This document shows, in pieces, positions 1-9,864 of a stretch of DNA of 64,000 bases. A program made the translations under genes and the position numbers. Numbering within the stretch: position 1 is the first letter of the stretch; the number at the start of each line of letters is the position of its first letter. Source of the DNA: Rhodovulum sp. P5 (GTDB lineage: Bacteria; Pseudomonadota; Alphaproteobacteria; Rhodobacterales; Rhodobacteraceae); the NCBI RefSeq assembly GCF_002079305.1, contig NZ_CP015039.1:3643501-3707500 (forward strand), read 5' to 3'. The notes below the pieces were generated by a model. It saw nothing but the letters and a program-made list of their open reading frames with translations, was not told where the DNA came from and made no database searches.

Positions 1-2455
1 ACAAGACCTGCAAGGGCGGCCAGTAGATTGCGGCGACCTGCGCCCCCAGCGTGAGGGTCAGCGCCGCGATCAGCAGCGGGTTGGAGAACCACCCGATCCG
101 GGTGCAGGGCAGGTGCAGCGACCGGAACGCGAAGACCGAGACCTTCTCGAACACGATCATCGCGGTGAACGCGGCGCTGCGCGCCAGCCCCTCGCCCATC
201 GGCAGCAGGCTGTAGAAGACCCAAAGGCTCGCCGCGCCGGTATAGGTTCCGAAGGCGAGGATCGTCAGGAATCCGCCGCGCCCGAGGATCGGCTGCGCCT
301 TGGGCCGGGGCGGGCGGTCCATCTGGCCGGGGGTGGATTTCTCCAGCCCCAGCGCCACGGCGGTCATCCCGTCGGTGACAAGGTTCATCCACAGGATCTG
401 CGTGGCCAGAAAGATCAGCGGCCCGCCGAGGATCAGGTTGACGACCAGCGCAACCACCTCGCCCGCATTCGACGCTAGCAGGTACCGCACGAATTTGCGG
501 ATGTTCTCATACTGCCGCCGCCCCTCGCGGATCGCGCGCAGGATGGTGGCAAAGTTGTCGTCCAGAAGAACCAGGTCGGCCGCGTCGCGCGCCACATCCG
601 TGCCCCGCTGGCCCATCGCGACGCCGATATCGGCCTTCTTCAGCGCCGGTGCGTCGTTCACTCCGTCGCCCGTCATCGCAACGATTTGGTCCTGCTGCTG
701 CAGCGCGCTGACGATACGCAGTTTCTGCGCTGGTGCGGTGCGCGCGAACAGGACGTCCTCACGAAGTGCGGCCAGCAGTGCGTCGTCGTCCATCGCCGCC
801 AACGCGTCGCCATGAATCACCCGGGTGACGCTCAGCCCGATCTGGCGGGCGATGGCCTGCGCCGTCAGCCCCGCATCGCCGGTGATCAGGACCACCCGGA
901 TTCCGGCCGATTTCGCCGCGCGGATCGCGGGTGCGACCTCTGGCCGGGGGGGATCGATCAGGCCCACGAAGCCGAGAAAGGCCAGCCCGCCCTCGTCATG
1001 GGGCAGGGTGTCATCGTCTTGCACCCGCCGCGCCAATGCGATCACGCGCAACCCGTCGCCCGCCATCGCCTCGTATTCCGTCTGCAACATGGCGCGCAGG
1101 GTGTCGGTCATCGGTAACGGGCCGCTGGCCCCCCAGACATGGCTGCATCGCTCCAGCACCGGTTCGGGGGCGCCCTTGCTGTGCAGCACATAGCCGTCGG
1201 GCGACCGGGCCAGCACGCTCATCCGCTTGCGTTCCGACGAAAACGGCAGTTCCGCGACGGCGGCGTCCCGCGACGGCAGGGGCGCCCAGCCCTTGCAGGC
1301 GAGCGTCACAAGCGCGCCCTCGGTCGGTTCGCCCACCAGTTGCCAGTCGTCGCCCGCCCGCGCCAGCCACGCATGGTTGCAGACCAGCGCGGTTTCCAGC
1401 AGGGCGGCAAGCCCGGGGTCGTCCGCCGCCCGCACCCGCAACCCATTGGCCGCGATATGCCCCGTCGGGTCATAGCCCGCGCCGGTCACCTCGTATCGTT
1501 GATCCGGCATTGCGATGCGGACGGCGGTCATCCGGTCCTCGGTCAGGGTGCCGGTCTTGTCGGTGCAGATGACCGACGCCGCGCCCAGCGTTTCCACCGC
1601 TTGCAACCGCCGGGCCAGTGCATGTTGCCGCACCATCGCCCCCGCGCCGAGCGCCAGCGTGATCGTGACAACCGCGGGCAGCCCTTCGGGCACGATGGCG
1701 ACGGCCAACGACAGGGCGGTCATGAACATCTCGATCACCGGTTTGCCGGTGGCTACGCCAAGGGCGCCGATCAGGGCCGCCACGATCAGTGCGGCCAGCC
1801 CCATCTGCCGGGCCAGCCGCCCAAGCTGTTCCTGAAGATGGGTCTCCTTCCGGCCGACCGACCCGGTCAGGCTGGCAATCTGGCCGAATTCCGTCGCGCT
1901 GCCGGTTGCGGTGACCACCCCCTCCGCCCGCCCGGCGACGACCGTCGTGCCCATGAACAGGCTATCGCCGCGGCCCTTGACGACGGGGACGGATTCACCC
2001 GTCAGGGCGCTTTCGTCCGCCTTCAGTTGCACCGCAAGGGTGATGTCCATGTCCGCCGGGATCCGGTCCCCGGCCTCAAGGATGACCAGATCGCCGGGCA
2101 CGACCTCTTCGGTGTCGATCAACTGCTCCTGCCCGTCGCGCAGGACGCGGGCGAAACTGGCCATCATCTGACCCAGCGCGGCTAGGGCGGTTTCCGCGCG
2201 CCATTCCTGCACGAAGCCCAGCACCCCGTTCAGAACGACGACCAGCGTGATCGCCAGCGCATCGATCCGTTCGCCCAGCGCCAGCGCGATCGCGGCGGCC
2301 ACGATCAGGATCAGGACGAGGAACCCTGTGAACTGCCGCGCCAGGATCGCAAGCGGTGATACCTTTCGGGCGCGGGCCAGCCGGTTCGGCCCAAACCGCG
2401 CCAGACGCGCCCGGGCCTCTTTGCCTGTCAGTCCTGCGGTCGGGTTGGGATGCAT
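1..2455 (-). CDS. P-type cation-transporting ATPase (type II, Ca2+-ATPase-like), 3' end outside window
   Basis: ATP-driven cation pump of the inner membrane. About 818 codons are visible; the frame is still open at base 1, so the C-terminus is missing. Seen in order: a cation-ATPase N-terminal domain, the actuator loop TGES near residue 152, the transmembrane motif PEGLP, the phosphorylation motif DKTGT with Asp299, the hinge TGDGVNDAP near 636-680, and the M5-M6 stretch ending NLVTDG. PEGLP together with NLVTDG is typical of SERCA/PMR-like P2 pumps rather than heavy-metal (CPx) pumps, so Ca2+ or Mn2+ export is the best guess; the substrate is not proven. The ATG at 2455 begins MHPNPTAGLT. 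It diverges from the PEP synthase gene across about 130 bp. Confidence 0.9.
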   Translation of the reverse strand, partial: MHPNPTAGLTGKEARARLARFGPNRLARARKVSPLAILARQFTGFLVLILIVAAAIALALGERIDALAITLVVVLNGVLGFVQEWRAETALAALGQMMASFARVLRDGQEQLIDTEEVVPGDLVILEAGDRIPADMDITLAVQLKADESALTGESVPVVKGRGDSLFMGTTVVAGRAEGVVTATGSATEFGQIASLTGSVGRKETHLQEQLGRLARQMGLAALIVAALIGALGVATGKPVIEMFMTALSLAVAIVPEGLPAVVTITLALGAGAMVRQHALARRLQAVETLGAASVICTDKTGTLTEDRMTAVRIAMPDQRYEVTGAGYDPTGHIAANGLRVRAADDPGLAALLETALVCNHAWLARAGDDWQLVGEPTEGALVTLACKGWAPLPSRDAAVAELPFSSERKRMSVLARSPDGYVLHSKGAPEPVLERCSHVWGASGPLPMTDTLRAMLQTEYEAMAGDGLRVIALARRVQDDDTLPHDEGGLAFLGFVGLIDPPRPEVAPAIRAAKSAGIRVVLITGDAGLTAQAIARQIGLSVTRVIHGDALAAMDDDALLAALREDVLFARTAPAQKLRIVSALQQQDQIVAMTGDGVNDAPALKKADIGVAMGQRGTDVARDAADLVLLDDNFATILRAIREGRRQYENIRKFVRYLLASNAGEVVALVVNLILGGPLIFLATQILWMNLVTDGMTAVALGLEKSTPGQMDRPPRPKAQPILGRGGFLTILAFGTYTGAASLWVFYSLLPMGEGLARSAAFTAMIVFEKVSVFAFRSLHLPCTRIGWFSNPLLIAALTLTLGAQVAAIYWPPLQVL

Positions 2456-2587
2456 CCGCCGTGCCTGTTCTTCCGAAGGAAGTCTAGGGCGTCTGCCCGA
2501 CAGAACCTTGACACCGATCAACGTGACTCGGCGACAGGCTTGGCTAGGCTGGAGGCAATGAAAAACACGGTTCGGGAGGAGATGACC

Positions 2588-4954
2588 ATGGGCACCCATG
2601 TGCAGTGGTTCGAGGATTTGCGCCGCGGGGACGTTGCAACCGTGGGGGGTAAGAACGCCTCTCTGGGTGAGATGGTCGCGACCCTTGGCGAACAGGGTAT
2701 CAAGGTGCCCGGCGGCTTTGCCACCACGGCGGACGCCTTCCGCGCCTATATCGCCCACAACAACCTGAACGCGCGGATTGCCGACACGCTGTCCGCGCTG
2801 GATGCGCACCGGATCGACCTGCACGAGGCCGGGGCCACGATCCGCCGGATGATCCGCGAAGGCCATTGGCCCGATGACATCCTGGCCGAGATCAAGGCCG
2901 CCTATGCGGAGTTGTCGGCGCGCGCGGGGGTTCCCAACGTCTCTGCCGCCGTGCGGTCCTCAGCCACCGCTGAGGATTTGCCCGATGCCAGCTTCGCCGG
3001 TCAGCAGGAAACCTATCTGAATGTCGAGGGGGCGGAGGCGCTGCTTGGCGCGTGCCGGCGCTGCTATGCCTCGCTTTTCACCGACCGGGCGATCACCTAC
3101 CGTCGGCTGAAGGGCTTCGACCATTCACAGGTTGCGTTGTCCGTGGGCGTGCAGCGGATGGTGCGGTCCGACACCGGCGGGTCGGGGGTGATGTTCTCGC
3201 TCGACACCGAAACCGGCTATCCCGACATGGTGCTGATCAACGCCGCATGGGGCCTTGGCGAAAACGTGGTTCAGGGCGCGGTCACGCCCGACGAATACCA
3301 GGTCTACAAACCCTTCCTCGACAAGCCCGGTCTGACGCCGATCCTTGAGAAATCGCTCGGGGCCAAGGAAAAGAAAATGATCTATGGCCGCGACGGCCAT
3401 TCCACCCGGAACGTGCCGACATCGAAGCGCGAGCGCGCGCAGTTCGTCTTGTCGGATGCCGAGATCCTCGACCTCGCCCGCATGGCCGCGACCATCGAGA
3501 AGCATTACGGCCAACCGATGGACATGGAATGGGCCCGCGACGGCGAAACGGGAGAGTTGTTCATCGTGCAGGCCCGCCCCGAAACGGTGCAGTCGCGTGC
3601 GGATGCCGCGGGGTTCCGGACCTATACCATCGGGGACAAGGGCAACACGCTGCTGACGGGCCTGTCCGTCGGCGCGGCCATCGCCAGCGGCCCGGTTTGT
3701 GTCATCGAAAGCGCCAAGGACATCGACCGCTTCGTCGACGGTGCGATCCTCGTCACCTCGATCACCGATCCCGATTGGGTTCCGATCATGAAACGCGCCG
3801 CGGCCATCGTGACGGATCATGGTGGGCGTACCAGCCACGCGGCCATCGTCAGCCGGGAACTGGGCCTGCCCGCCATCGTCGGCACCGGCGACGCCACCCA
3901 TATCCTGCATGACGAACAGGAGGTGACGGTGTCCTGCGCCGAGGGCGAAACCGGTTTCGTCTACGAAGGCATCTGCGACTTCACGGTGGAGGATATCGCC
4001 CTGTCCGACATGCCCGAGACGAAGACGCGGGTGATGCTGAACATGGCCAACCCCTCGGCCGCTGTGCGCTGGTGGCGGCTGCCGTCGGGCGGGGTGGGCC
4101 TTGCCCGGATGGAATTCGTGATCAACAACGCGATCAAGGCGCACCCCTTGGCCTTGCTGAACCCCGACCAGTTGGATGAGGACACGCGCGAAAAGATCGC
4201 CGCCCTCACCGCCGGTTTCGCGGATAACGAGGCGTTCTTCGTGGAAAAGCTCGCGATGGGTCTCAGCCGCATCGCCGCCCCGGTCTATCCCGAACCGGTC
4301 ATCGTGCGGATGAGCGATTTCAAGACCAACGAATATGCCGATCTCCTTGGTGGACGGGGTTTCGAGCCGCATGAGGAAAACCCGATGATCGGCTTTCGGG
4401 GGGCCTCACGCTACTATTCGCCGGCCTATGCGCCCGGTTTCGCGCTGGAATGCCGGGCGATCAGGCGCCTGCGGGAGGAGATGGGCTTTGACAACGTCAT
4501 CGTCATGATCCCGTTCTGCCGCACGCCGGAAGAGGCCGACCGCGTACTGGAGGTGATGGCCGCCAACGGGCTGCGCCGGGGGGAGAACGGCCTGCAGGTC
4601 TATGTGATGTGCGAGGTGCCCTCCAACGTCATACTGGCGGAAGACTTCGCCAAGCGGTTCGACGGTTTCTCCATCGGCTCCAACGACCTGACGCAGTTGA
4701 CCCTCGGCGTCGACCGCGACTCCGGCGAACTGGCCGATCTCTTCGATGAACGCAATCCGGCGGTGCAATGGATGATCGAGTCCGTCATCACCCGGGCCCA
4801 TGCGGTGGGTGCCAAGGTCGGCTTTTGCGGTCAGGCGCCATCGAACGATCCCGATTTCGCGCGGTTGCTGGTGGGCTACGGCATCGACACCATTTCGGTC
4901 ACGCCCGACAGCTTCCTGTCGGTCAAGCGCAACGTGGCCGAGGCCGAAGGCTGA
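2588..4954 (+). CDS. ppsA: Phosphoenolpyruvate synthase
   Basis: Converts pyruvate, ATP and water to PEP, AMP and phosphate, the entry to gluconeogenesis. The N-terminal ATP-grasp part (pyruvate phosphate dikinase family), the central swivelling domain with TDHGGRTSHAAIV carrying the phospho-His (His417), and the C-terminal PEP-binding barrel with GFCGQAPSNDP are all present. The 788-residue length matches E. coli PpsA (792). The frame is open from 2450, with in-frame ATGs at 2558 and 2582 as well, but the GGAGGA at 2575-2580 lies 7 nt from the ATG at 2588, and only from there does the product start like the family (MGTHVQWFEDL). No PpsR-type regulatory kinase gene is adjacent. Confidence 0.95.
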   Translation: MGTHVQWFEDLRRGDVATVGGKNASLGEMVATLGEQGIKVPGGFATTADAFRAYIAHNNLNARIADTLSALDAHRIDLHEAGATIRRMIREGHWPDDILAEIKAAYAELSARAGVPNVSAAVRSSATAEDLPDASFAGQQETYLNVEGAEALLGACRRCYASLFTDRAITYRRLKGFDHSQVALSVGVQRMVRSDTGGSGVMFSLDTETGYPDMVLINAAWGLGENVVQGAVTPDEYQVYKPFLDKPGLTPILEKSLGAKEKKMIYGRDGHSTRNVPTSKRERAQFVLSDAEILDLARMAATIEKHYGQPMDMEWARDGETGELFIVQARPETVQSRADAAGFRTYTIGDKGNTLLTGLSVGAAIASGPVCVIESAKDIDRFVDGAILVTSITDPDWVPIMKRAAAIVTDHGGRTSHAAIVSRELGLPAIVGTGDATHILHDEQEVTVSCAEGETGFVYEGICDFTVEDIALSDMPETKTRVMLNMANPSAAVRWWRLPSGGVGLARMEFVINNAIKAHPLALLNPDQLDEDTREKIAALTAGFADNEAFFVEKLAMGLSRIAAPVYPEPVIVRMSDFKTNEYADLLGGRGFEPHEENPMIGFRGASRYYSPAYAPGFALECRAIRRLREEMGFDNVIVMIPFCRTPEEADRVLEVMAANGLRRGENGLQVYVMCEVPSNVILAEDFAKRFDGFSIGSNDLTQLTLGVDRDSGELADLFDERNPAVQWMIESVITRAHAVGAKVGFCGQAPSNDPDFARLLVGYGIDTISVTPDSFLSVKRNVAEAEG

Positions 4955-5096
4955 GCGGGACCGATGGAAAAGGGGGCGGCCGCGGATGCCGGACCGCCTC
5001 TGGCCGTCCCGGCTCCAAACCCCATTGTGCTGTGCTGGCCGCCCTTGTTAGGCGGAGACGGGGCGCAGCGCCCCAGAAAGACCGTATCTGCCCGTC

Positions 5097-5540
5097 ATGC
5101 TGATCCAGATCGTCCTCGGTTCCATTCTCATCCTGCTCACGATCATCGTGTTCGCGCTGGGGTTCTGGTTTGCGGAAACCGCGATCACGCGGTTCAACCC
5201 CTGGCTCGTGCGCCGGCCGCATCCGCCCAAGCTGGTTCTGGTGCTTGTCGCTGCCGTGCTGGTGCTGCTGAGCGCGATGACGGCCTCGGTCTGGCTATGG
5301 GCCTATGCCTTTCTTCTGCTGGGGATCTTTCCCAGTTTGGAGCCCGCGGCCTATTTCGCGCTGGTGGCCTTCACCACGCTCGGCTTCGGCGACATCCTGT
5401 TGCCGATCGAATGGCGTATTCTCGGGGGCATGGCGGCAGCGAACGGGTTGTTGAACATCGGGCTTTATACTGCGCTTCTGGTCGAGGCGCTGCGCCGCGT
5501 CCGTTCTGAACAGGTCAGCGGCATCGTCGACGAACGATAA
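5097..5540 (+). CDS. Small potassium-channel-like membrane protein
   Basis: 147 residues. It has an N-terminal hydrophobic segment, a second one around residues 43-65, then a re-entrant pore region containing TTLGFGD, which matches the K+ selectivity filter (TxGFGD) of two-helix bacterial channels, followed by a last helix. No cytoplasmic RCK/TrkA domain is attached, so any gating domain would have to be encoded elsewhere. It follows ppsA after a 142-bp gap. Ion channel family membership is a firm call; conductance and role are not known. Confidence 0.8.
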   Translation: MLIQIVLGSILILLTIIVFALGFWFAETAITRFNPWLVRRPHPPKLVLVLVAAVLVLLSAMTASVWLWAYAFLLLGIFPSLEPAAYFALVAFTTLGFGDILLPIEWRILGGMAAANGLLNIGLYTALLVEALRRVRSEQVSGIVDER

Positions 5541-5572
5541 TGCGCCGGGGGACCTGATCGCGCAAACAGGGA

Positions 5573-6208
5573 TCATTCCAGCGTGAAGACCGGCCCGCCC
5601 GCAGCCTCGGCATCGGCGGGGTCATGGGTGACCAGCACGACCGGAAGGCGCCTTGTCCGCGCCCGCTCGAACACCATCTGGCGGATCTGGCCACGCAGCG
5701 CCGCGTCAAGGCGGGAGAACGGCTCATCCAGCAACAGCGCGCGGGGCTCGGCCAACAGCATCCGCATCAGCGCCACGCGTGCTTTCTGCCCGCCCGACAG
5801 TGTCGCGGGGTCGCGATCGGCGAACCCGTCCAGCCCGATATCGGCCAGCGCCGCGTCGACATGCGCCTGCCGGGTCTTCCGGCCACGGATGCTGCGGGGT
5901 AGGGCGAAGGCAAGGTTGCCGCCGACACTGAGATGGGGAAACAACAATTCGTCCTGAAACAGGATCCCGATGCGCCGCGCCTCGGGCGGCAGGTCGGTGA
6001 TATCGCGCCCGTCCAGAGAGACCCGGCCCGACAGGGTGAACGCACGGGGCAGGGTGCCCATCAGTGCGGCCAGCAGGGTCGACTTGCCCGACCCCGACGG
6101 CCCCATCACGGTCAGCACTGCACCCCGCGGCACATGGGCGTCGATGGCGACAAGCGTCGTTCCCTGATGCGAAATCGACAGGTTTGCCAGCGTCAGCCCT
6201 TCGGTCAT
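5573..6208 (-). CDS. ynjD: ABC transporter ATPase, YnjD type
   Basis: Cytoplasmic ATPase of a binding-protein-dependent importer. The 211-residue product has Walker A GPSGSGKST, the signature LSGGQKARVAL, Walker B ALLLDEP and an H-loop VLVTHDP. The frame is open further upstream, but MTEGLTLANL at 6208 is chosen because its ATG overlaps the stop of the permease gene (ATGA), indicating translational coupling. With the two upstream genes it forms a YnjB-YnjC-YnjD-type set. The transported solute is unknown for this family; sulfate/thiosulfate or thiamine transporters are related but differ in gene organisation. Confidence 0.85.
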   Translation of the reverse strand: MTEGLTLANLSISHQGTTLVAIDAHVPRGAVLTVMGPSGSGKSTLLAALMGTLPRAFTLSGRVSLDGRDITDLPPEARRIGILFQDELLFPHLSVGGNLAFALPRSIRGRKTRQAHVDAALADIGLDGFADRDPATLSGGQKARVALMRMLLAEPRALLLDEPFSRLDAALRGQIRQMVFERARTRRLPVVLVTHDPADAEAAGGPVFTLE

Positions 6209-7890
6209 GCGCCCTGTACCCCCCGCCGGTTGCGCCACAGCCAGCGGGGAACGGCCAGCGCCACGGCAAAACCCAAAAGCGCCGCGCCTGCCTGCGCAAG
6301 TGCCGTCACCCCGATCACCCGCCGGTCGCCGCCCGAGGCCAACGCCACGGCCTCTGTCGTCAGGGTCTGGACCCGCCCGCCCCCGATCAGGAGCGTCGGC
6401 AGATACTGCCCGACCGAAACCGCCATCCCGACCGCGCCCGCCGTCAGCACCGGGGCCAGCAGCATCGGCAGGCGCACGCGCAGAAACACGGCGCCCGGCC
6501 GCGCGCCCAGTGCCGCGGCAACGACGCCATAGCGGGTGTCCCACGCCCGCCACGGGGCCAATAGCGACAGGAACACATAAGGCAACACGAAGACCAGATG
6601 CCCAAGGACCACCGCGCCGCGCCCCATGTCGACCCTCGCCACAAGGGCAAAGCTTTGCAGCCCCGGCAGGAAGGCCACCTGCGGGATCAGCAGCGGGAGA
6701 TACAGCAACCACAGACTGCGGGCGCCCGGCACCAGCCCAAAGCGATGTTCGGCTTCAAGGCAGGCCAGGGTCAGCGCCAGCGCCAGGGCCGTTGCGGCGC
6801 CCGCGATCCAAAGCGTGTCAAGCGCCGGGCCGGCAAGGCTGCTGCCATGGCGGGCCCAAGCGCGCAAGGTCATGCTGTCGGGCAGGACATCGGGAAAAGC
6901 CCAGAAACCGGCGACGGACCAGACCGCAAGACCCGCCAGCCCGGCCAGGACGGCACTGGCCGAGCCTGTGGCAAGGCCAAGCCCGGCGACCCTAAACGCC
7001 CCGTCGCCGCTGCGCCGTGCTCCGCTTTCGGTCCAGCCCCGGCCAAGGCGGCCAAAAAAGACCTCCCCAAGCCGCCACAAACCGATGGCGCCCAGCACAA
7101 GTGCGAATTGCAGGATCGCCGCGGCGGCCGCCGGAAACCGCAGGGACAGGTCGGGGTCCGACATCCACCGGACCACCTGCACGGTCAGCGGCGGGGGGGT
7201 GGTCGGGCCAAGGATGATCGCCAAATCGACCACGGACATCGAATAGGCCAGCACCGCATAGACCGGCAGGCGGATTTGCCGGTAGACGGCGGGGAACACC
7301 GTCTTCATCCAGCCGGTCACCCGGCCATAGCCCAGCGCCCGCGCGATGGTCAGCCGATGGGCGGGCTGGCACTGGGGCAGGGCGGCGAGTGTCATCAGCA
7401 GCAGAAACGGTACCTCCTTCACGACCAGACCGGCGATCATCGACAGGCCCAGCGGGTCTTGCAGGATCAGCACATCGGGTGGGCGATCCCAACCCGTGGC
7501 CCAGGGTGACAGCGCCCGCACGATCCAGCCGGACGGCGCGATCAGGAAGGCCAGCCCAAAGGCCGCTGCGGCATGGGGCACGGACAGAAGCGGCGCCAGC
7601 ATCCGCTCAAGCCAGTTCAGAACGCGTGTGCCCTGCCAGCCGGCGACAAACAGGATGACGACGGACAGGGACAGCACGGTTGCCGCCGCCCCGGTGAAGA
7701 CGGACAGGCCCACGGCGCGGGGCAGGCCGGGCCAGTCCAGCAGGGTTCGGACCGGTGACAGGCTGACCCCCTCGCCACCCAGCGCTGGCAGATAGCCCAG
7801 CGCCGGGGCGATGGTTCCGGCCAGTCCCGCCAGAACCGGGCCCAGAAGCACCGCCAGCGTCAGCGCGGGGGCGGCGCGCAGCGGCTGCAT
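6205..7890 (-). CDS. ynjC: ABC transporter permease, YnjC type (fused double permease)
   Basis: 561-residue polytopic membrane protein made of two tandem binding-protein-dependent permease halves, as in YnjC and ThiP, so one chain supplies both transmembrane domains. Many hydrophobic helices are visible (for example FGLAFLIAPSGW in the first half and VVLGHLVFVLPYVFLS in the second). The stop overlaps the ATPase start by 4 nt, and the start lies 4 bp after the binding-protein stop, so this is the middle gene of a three-gene operon. The solute is not known. Confidence 0.85.
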   Translation of the reverse strand: MQPLRAAPALTLAVLLGPVLAGLAGTIAPALGYLPALGGEGVSLSPVRTLLDWPGLPRAVGLSVFTGAAATVLSLSVVILFVAGWQGTRVLNWLERMLAPLLSVPHAAAAFGLAFLIAPSGWIVRALSPWATGWDRPPDVLILQDPLGLSMIAGLVVKEVPFLLLMTLAALPQCQPAHRLTIARALGYGRVTGWMKTVFPAVYRQIRLPVYAVLAYSMSVVDLAIILGPTTPPPLTVQVVRWMSDPDLSLRFPAAAAAILQFALVLGAIGLWRLGEVFFGRLGRGWTESGARRSGDGAFRVAGLGLATGSASAVLAGLAGLAVWSVAGFWAFPDVLPDSMTLRAWARHGSSLAGPALDTLWIAGAATALALALTLACLEAEHRFGLVPGARSLWLLYLPLLIPQVAFLPGLQSFALVARVDMGRGAVVLGHLVFVLPYVFLSLLAPWRAWDTRYGVVAAALGARPGAVFLRVRLPMLLAPVLTAGAVGMAVSVGQYLPTLLIGGGRVQTLTTEAVALASGGDRRVIGVTALAQAGAALLGFAVALAVPRWLWRNRRGVQGA

Positions 7891-7894
7891 CGTC

Positions 7895-9106
7895 TCAGTC
7901 GGCCCCGCCGAAACGGGCGGTCCAGTCGGCCTCGATCCGTGTCATCCAGGACGGGTGCGGCTCTGGCAGGGTGGGGCCCAGATCCTCGGGCGTCAGGGTT
8001 GCTATGCCAAGGTCCAGCGCGTCGAAGCGTGCGCGATCCTCGGGTGAAAGCTTGTCAAGCGCCAGCACGGTGCCGTAGCCCAGAACCGCCGGGTCCTGTG
8101 CCCGGGCCTGTGCCTCGGGCGAGAGCAGGAAATTGGCCAGCACCATCGCGCCCGCCTTGGCGGTGGCATTGTACGGGATCGCGACAAAGCTGGCATTGCC
8201 GATGGTGCCGCCGTCCAGAACAAAGGTTCTGACGGTGTCGGGCAGTTGCCCGTTGGAAATCGCGGTGGAGGCCTCCCCCGGGCTGAAGGAAATCGCCAGA
8301 TCGATCTCGCCATCGGCCATCAACTGGATCTGCCGCGGCCCCGTCTGGGGATAGGCCCGCCCCTTGCGCCACAGGTTGGGTGTCAGATCCTCAAGAAACT
8401 GCCAAAGTGGGGCGGTTACCATGGCGTAGTCGACCGCGTCGACCGGCCTCTGCAAAAGGACCGGATCGGGAACCAGACCGTAGAGCGCCTGTTTCAGAAA
8501 GGTCGTGCCAAGAAAATCCGGCGGCTGCGGAAAGGTGAAGCGCCCGGGATGGGCCTGCGCCCAGTCCAGCAGTGCCGCCATGTTGCGGGGCGGGTCGGGC
8601 AAACGGGCGGTGTCGTAGTAGAAGACGACCTGCGCCATCGCCCAGGGACTTTCCAGCCCCTCGGTTGGCACGGTGAAATCCGACACAACCGCAGGCTTGC
8701 CCGCAACATCCACCAGCGGCCAGTTTGGCAGCGCCGCCACCCACGGGCCGAACAGCAATCCCGCCTCTTTCATCGCCGCGAAATTGGCCCCGTTGATCCA
8801 GATCAGGTCGACGGCGCCGCCGTCATCCCGCCCCGCGGTCTTTTCCGCCAGCACCCGGCTGACCGCATCGGCGGTGTCGGCAAGTTTTACATGCTCGACC
8901 CGGACGCCGTACCGATCTGCCACGCGATCCCCCGCCCAGCGGATGAACGCGTTGGTGGCGGTCGATCCTGCCCAGGCATTCCAATAAACGGTTTGCCCGC
9001 GGGCCTCGTCCAGAATGGCGGGCCAGTCGTCGGGGTCGGGTTCGGCCAGCGCCGGGGCGGCAAAGACGCAGGCGAGAAACATCAAGAGGCGGGCGATTGG
9101 GCGCAT
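7895..9106 (-). CDS. ynjB: ABC transporter periplasmic binding protein, YnjB type
   Basis: 403-residue solute receptor and first gene of the ynjBCD-type operon. A Sec signal peptide is evident (MRPIARLLMFLACVFAAPALA, cleavage after ALA), followed by a periplasmic-binding-protein fold with VDLIWINGANFAAMKEAGLLFG, characteristic of the YnjB branch. The ATG at 9106 is preceded on the minus strand by GGAGAG. It diverges from the MOSC gene. The solute cannot be inferred from sequence; a small anion or metal complex would fit the relatives. Confidence 0.85.
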   Translation of the reverse strand: MRPIARLLMFLACVFAAPALAEPDPDDWPAILDEARGQTVYWNAWAGSTATNAFIRWAGDRVADRYGVRVEHVKLADTADAVSRVLAEKTAGRDDGGAVDLIWINGANFAAMKEAGLLFGPWVAALPNWPLVDVAGKPAVVSDFTVPTEGLESPWAMAQVVFYYDTARLPDPPRNMAALLDWAQAHPGRFTFPQPPDFLGTTFLKQALYGLVPDPVLLQRPVDAVDYAMVTAPLWQFLEDLTPNLWRKGRAYPQTGPRQIQLMADGEIDLAISFSPGEASTAISNGQLPDTVRTFVLDGGTIGNASFVAIPYNATAKAGAMVLANFLLSPEAQARAQDPAVLGYGTVLALDKLSPEDRARFDALDLGIATLTPEDLGPTLPEPHPSWMTRIEADWTARFGGAD

Positions 9107-9262
9107 GGGAAACTCTCCTCCGGTCGTCGCGGAAAGTTATGCCAAGGCTTCGCCGCAGAATGAAAGCACCCGTCGGAAAAAACCGCGTGAACGGCGCGCA
9201 ATTGTTCGGATCGCTGCGGCATGCTAGGGGCGGTGGCAAAGGCGGGCACGGGGGAACGGGCG

Positions 9263-9805
9263 ATGACCGGAACGGTCGTATCTGTGGCACGGGATGGAGC
9301 CCACCGGTTTTCCAAGACAGTCGTGGAGCGGATCGAACTGATTGCGGGCGTCGGTGTGGCGGGCGATGCCCATGCCGGCGAAACGGTTCAGCACCGGTCC
9401 CGCGTCCGGCAGGACCCCAGCCAACCCAATCTGCGTCAGGTGCATCTGATCGGGGTGGAACTCTTCGACGCGTTGGCGACCAAAAGCTTCGACATCGCAC
9501 CCGGCGATCTGGGCGAGAATATCGCGACGCGCGGCATAGACCTTTTGACCCTTCCGGTCGGAACGCGCCTTGGGATCGGATCTGACGCGGTCGTGGAACT
9601 GACCGGTTTGCGCAACCCTTGCCAACAGATCGAGGATTTTCGCCCCGGGCTCCTGGATGAAGTGCTGGAGCGTGGACCCGGCGGGCATCTGATCCGCAAG
9701 GCGGGTGTCATGGCCATCGTCCGCGAGCCCGGCGTTGTCGTACCGGGCGATCGGGTTTCGGTGACGCTGCCCGCCCCGCCGCACCGCGCACTCGAACGGG
9801 TCTGA
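9263..9805 (+). CDS. MOSC domain protein
   Basis: 180-residue stand-alone MOSC (MoCo sulfurase C-terminal) domain protein, a fold related to the YiiM/YuaD and mARC families that bind molybdenum cofactor or transfer sulfur. Family hallmarks are GVAGDAHAG, the run PNLRQVHLI, GENIATRGIDL and LRNPCQQI, the last carrying the conserved Cys. The frame is open from 9221, but MTGTVVSVARDG at 9263 matches the usual N-terminus of this subfamily. It is transcribed away from ynjB and ends at a bidirectional hairpin. The specific substrate is unknown. Confidence 0.8.
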   Translation: MTGTVVSVARDGAHRFSKTVVERIELIAGVGVAGDAHAGETVQHRSRVRQDPSQPNLRQVHLIGVELFDALATKSFDIAPGDLGENIATRGIDLLTLPVGTRLGIGSDAVVELTGLRNPCQQIEDFRPGLLDEVLERGPGGHLIRKAGVMAIVREPGVVVPGDRVSVTLPAPPHRALERV

Positions 9806-9808
9806 GAC

Positions 9809-9850
9809 GTGAAAACGGCCCTGCCGGATGACAGGGCCGTTTCCTTTCAC
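9809..9850. terminator. Bidirectional hairpin terminator
   Basis: Inverted repeat AAACGGCCCTG (9813-9823) / CAGGGCCGTTT (9832-9842) with an 8-nt loop, extended by GTGAAA at 9809-9814 pairing with TTTCAC at 9845-9850. It lies between the convergent MOSC and ask genes and has short T tracts on both strands, so it can serve both transcripts. Confidence 0.75.
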
Positions 9851-9864
9851 GATTTCGGATCAGG

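Noticed and set aside
9221..9262. Upstream start for the MOSC gene
   Set aside because: The extra 14 residues are absent from typical family members, which begin like MTGTVVSVA at 9263.
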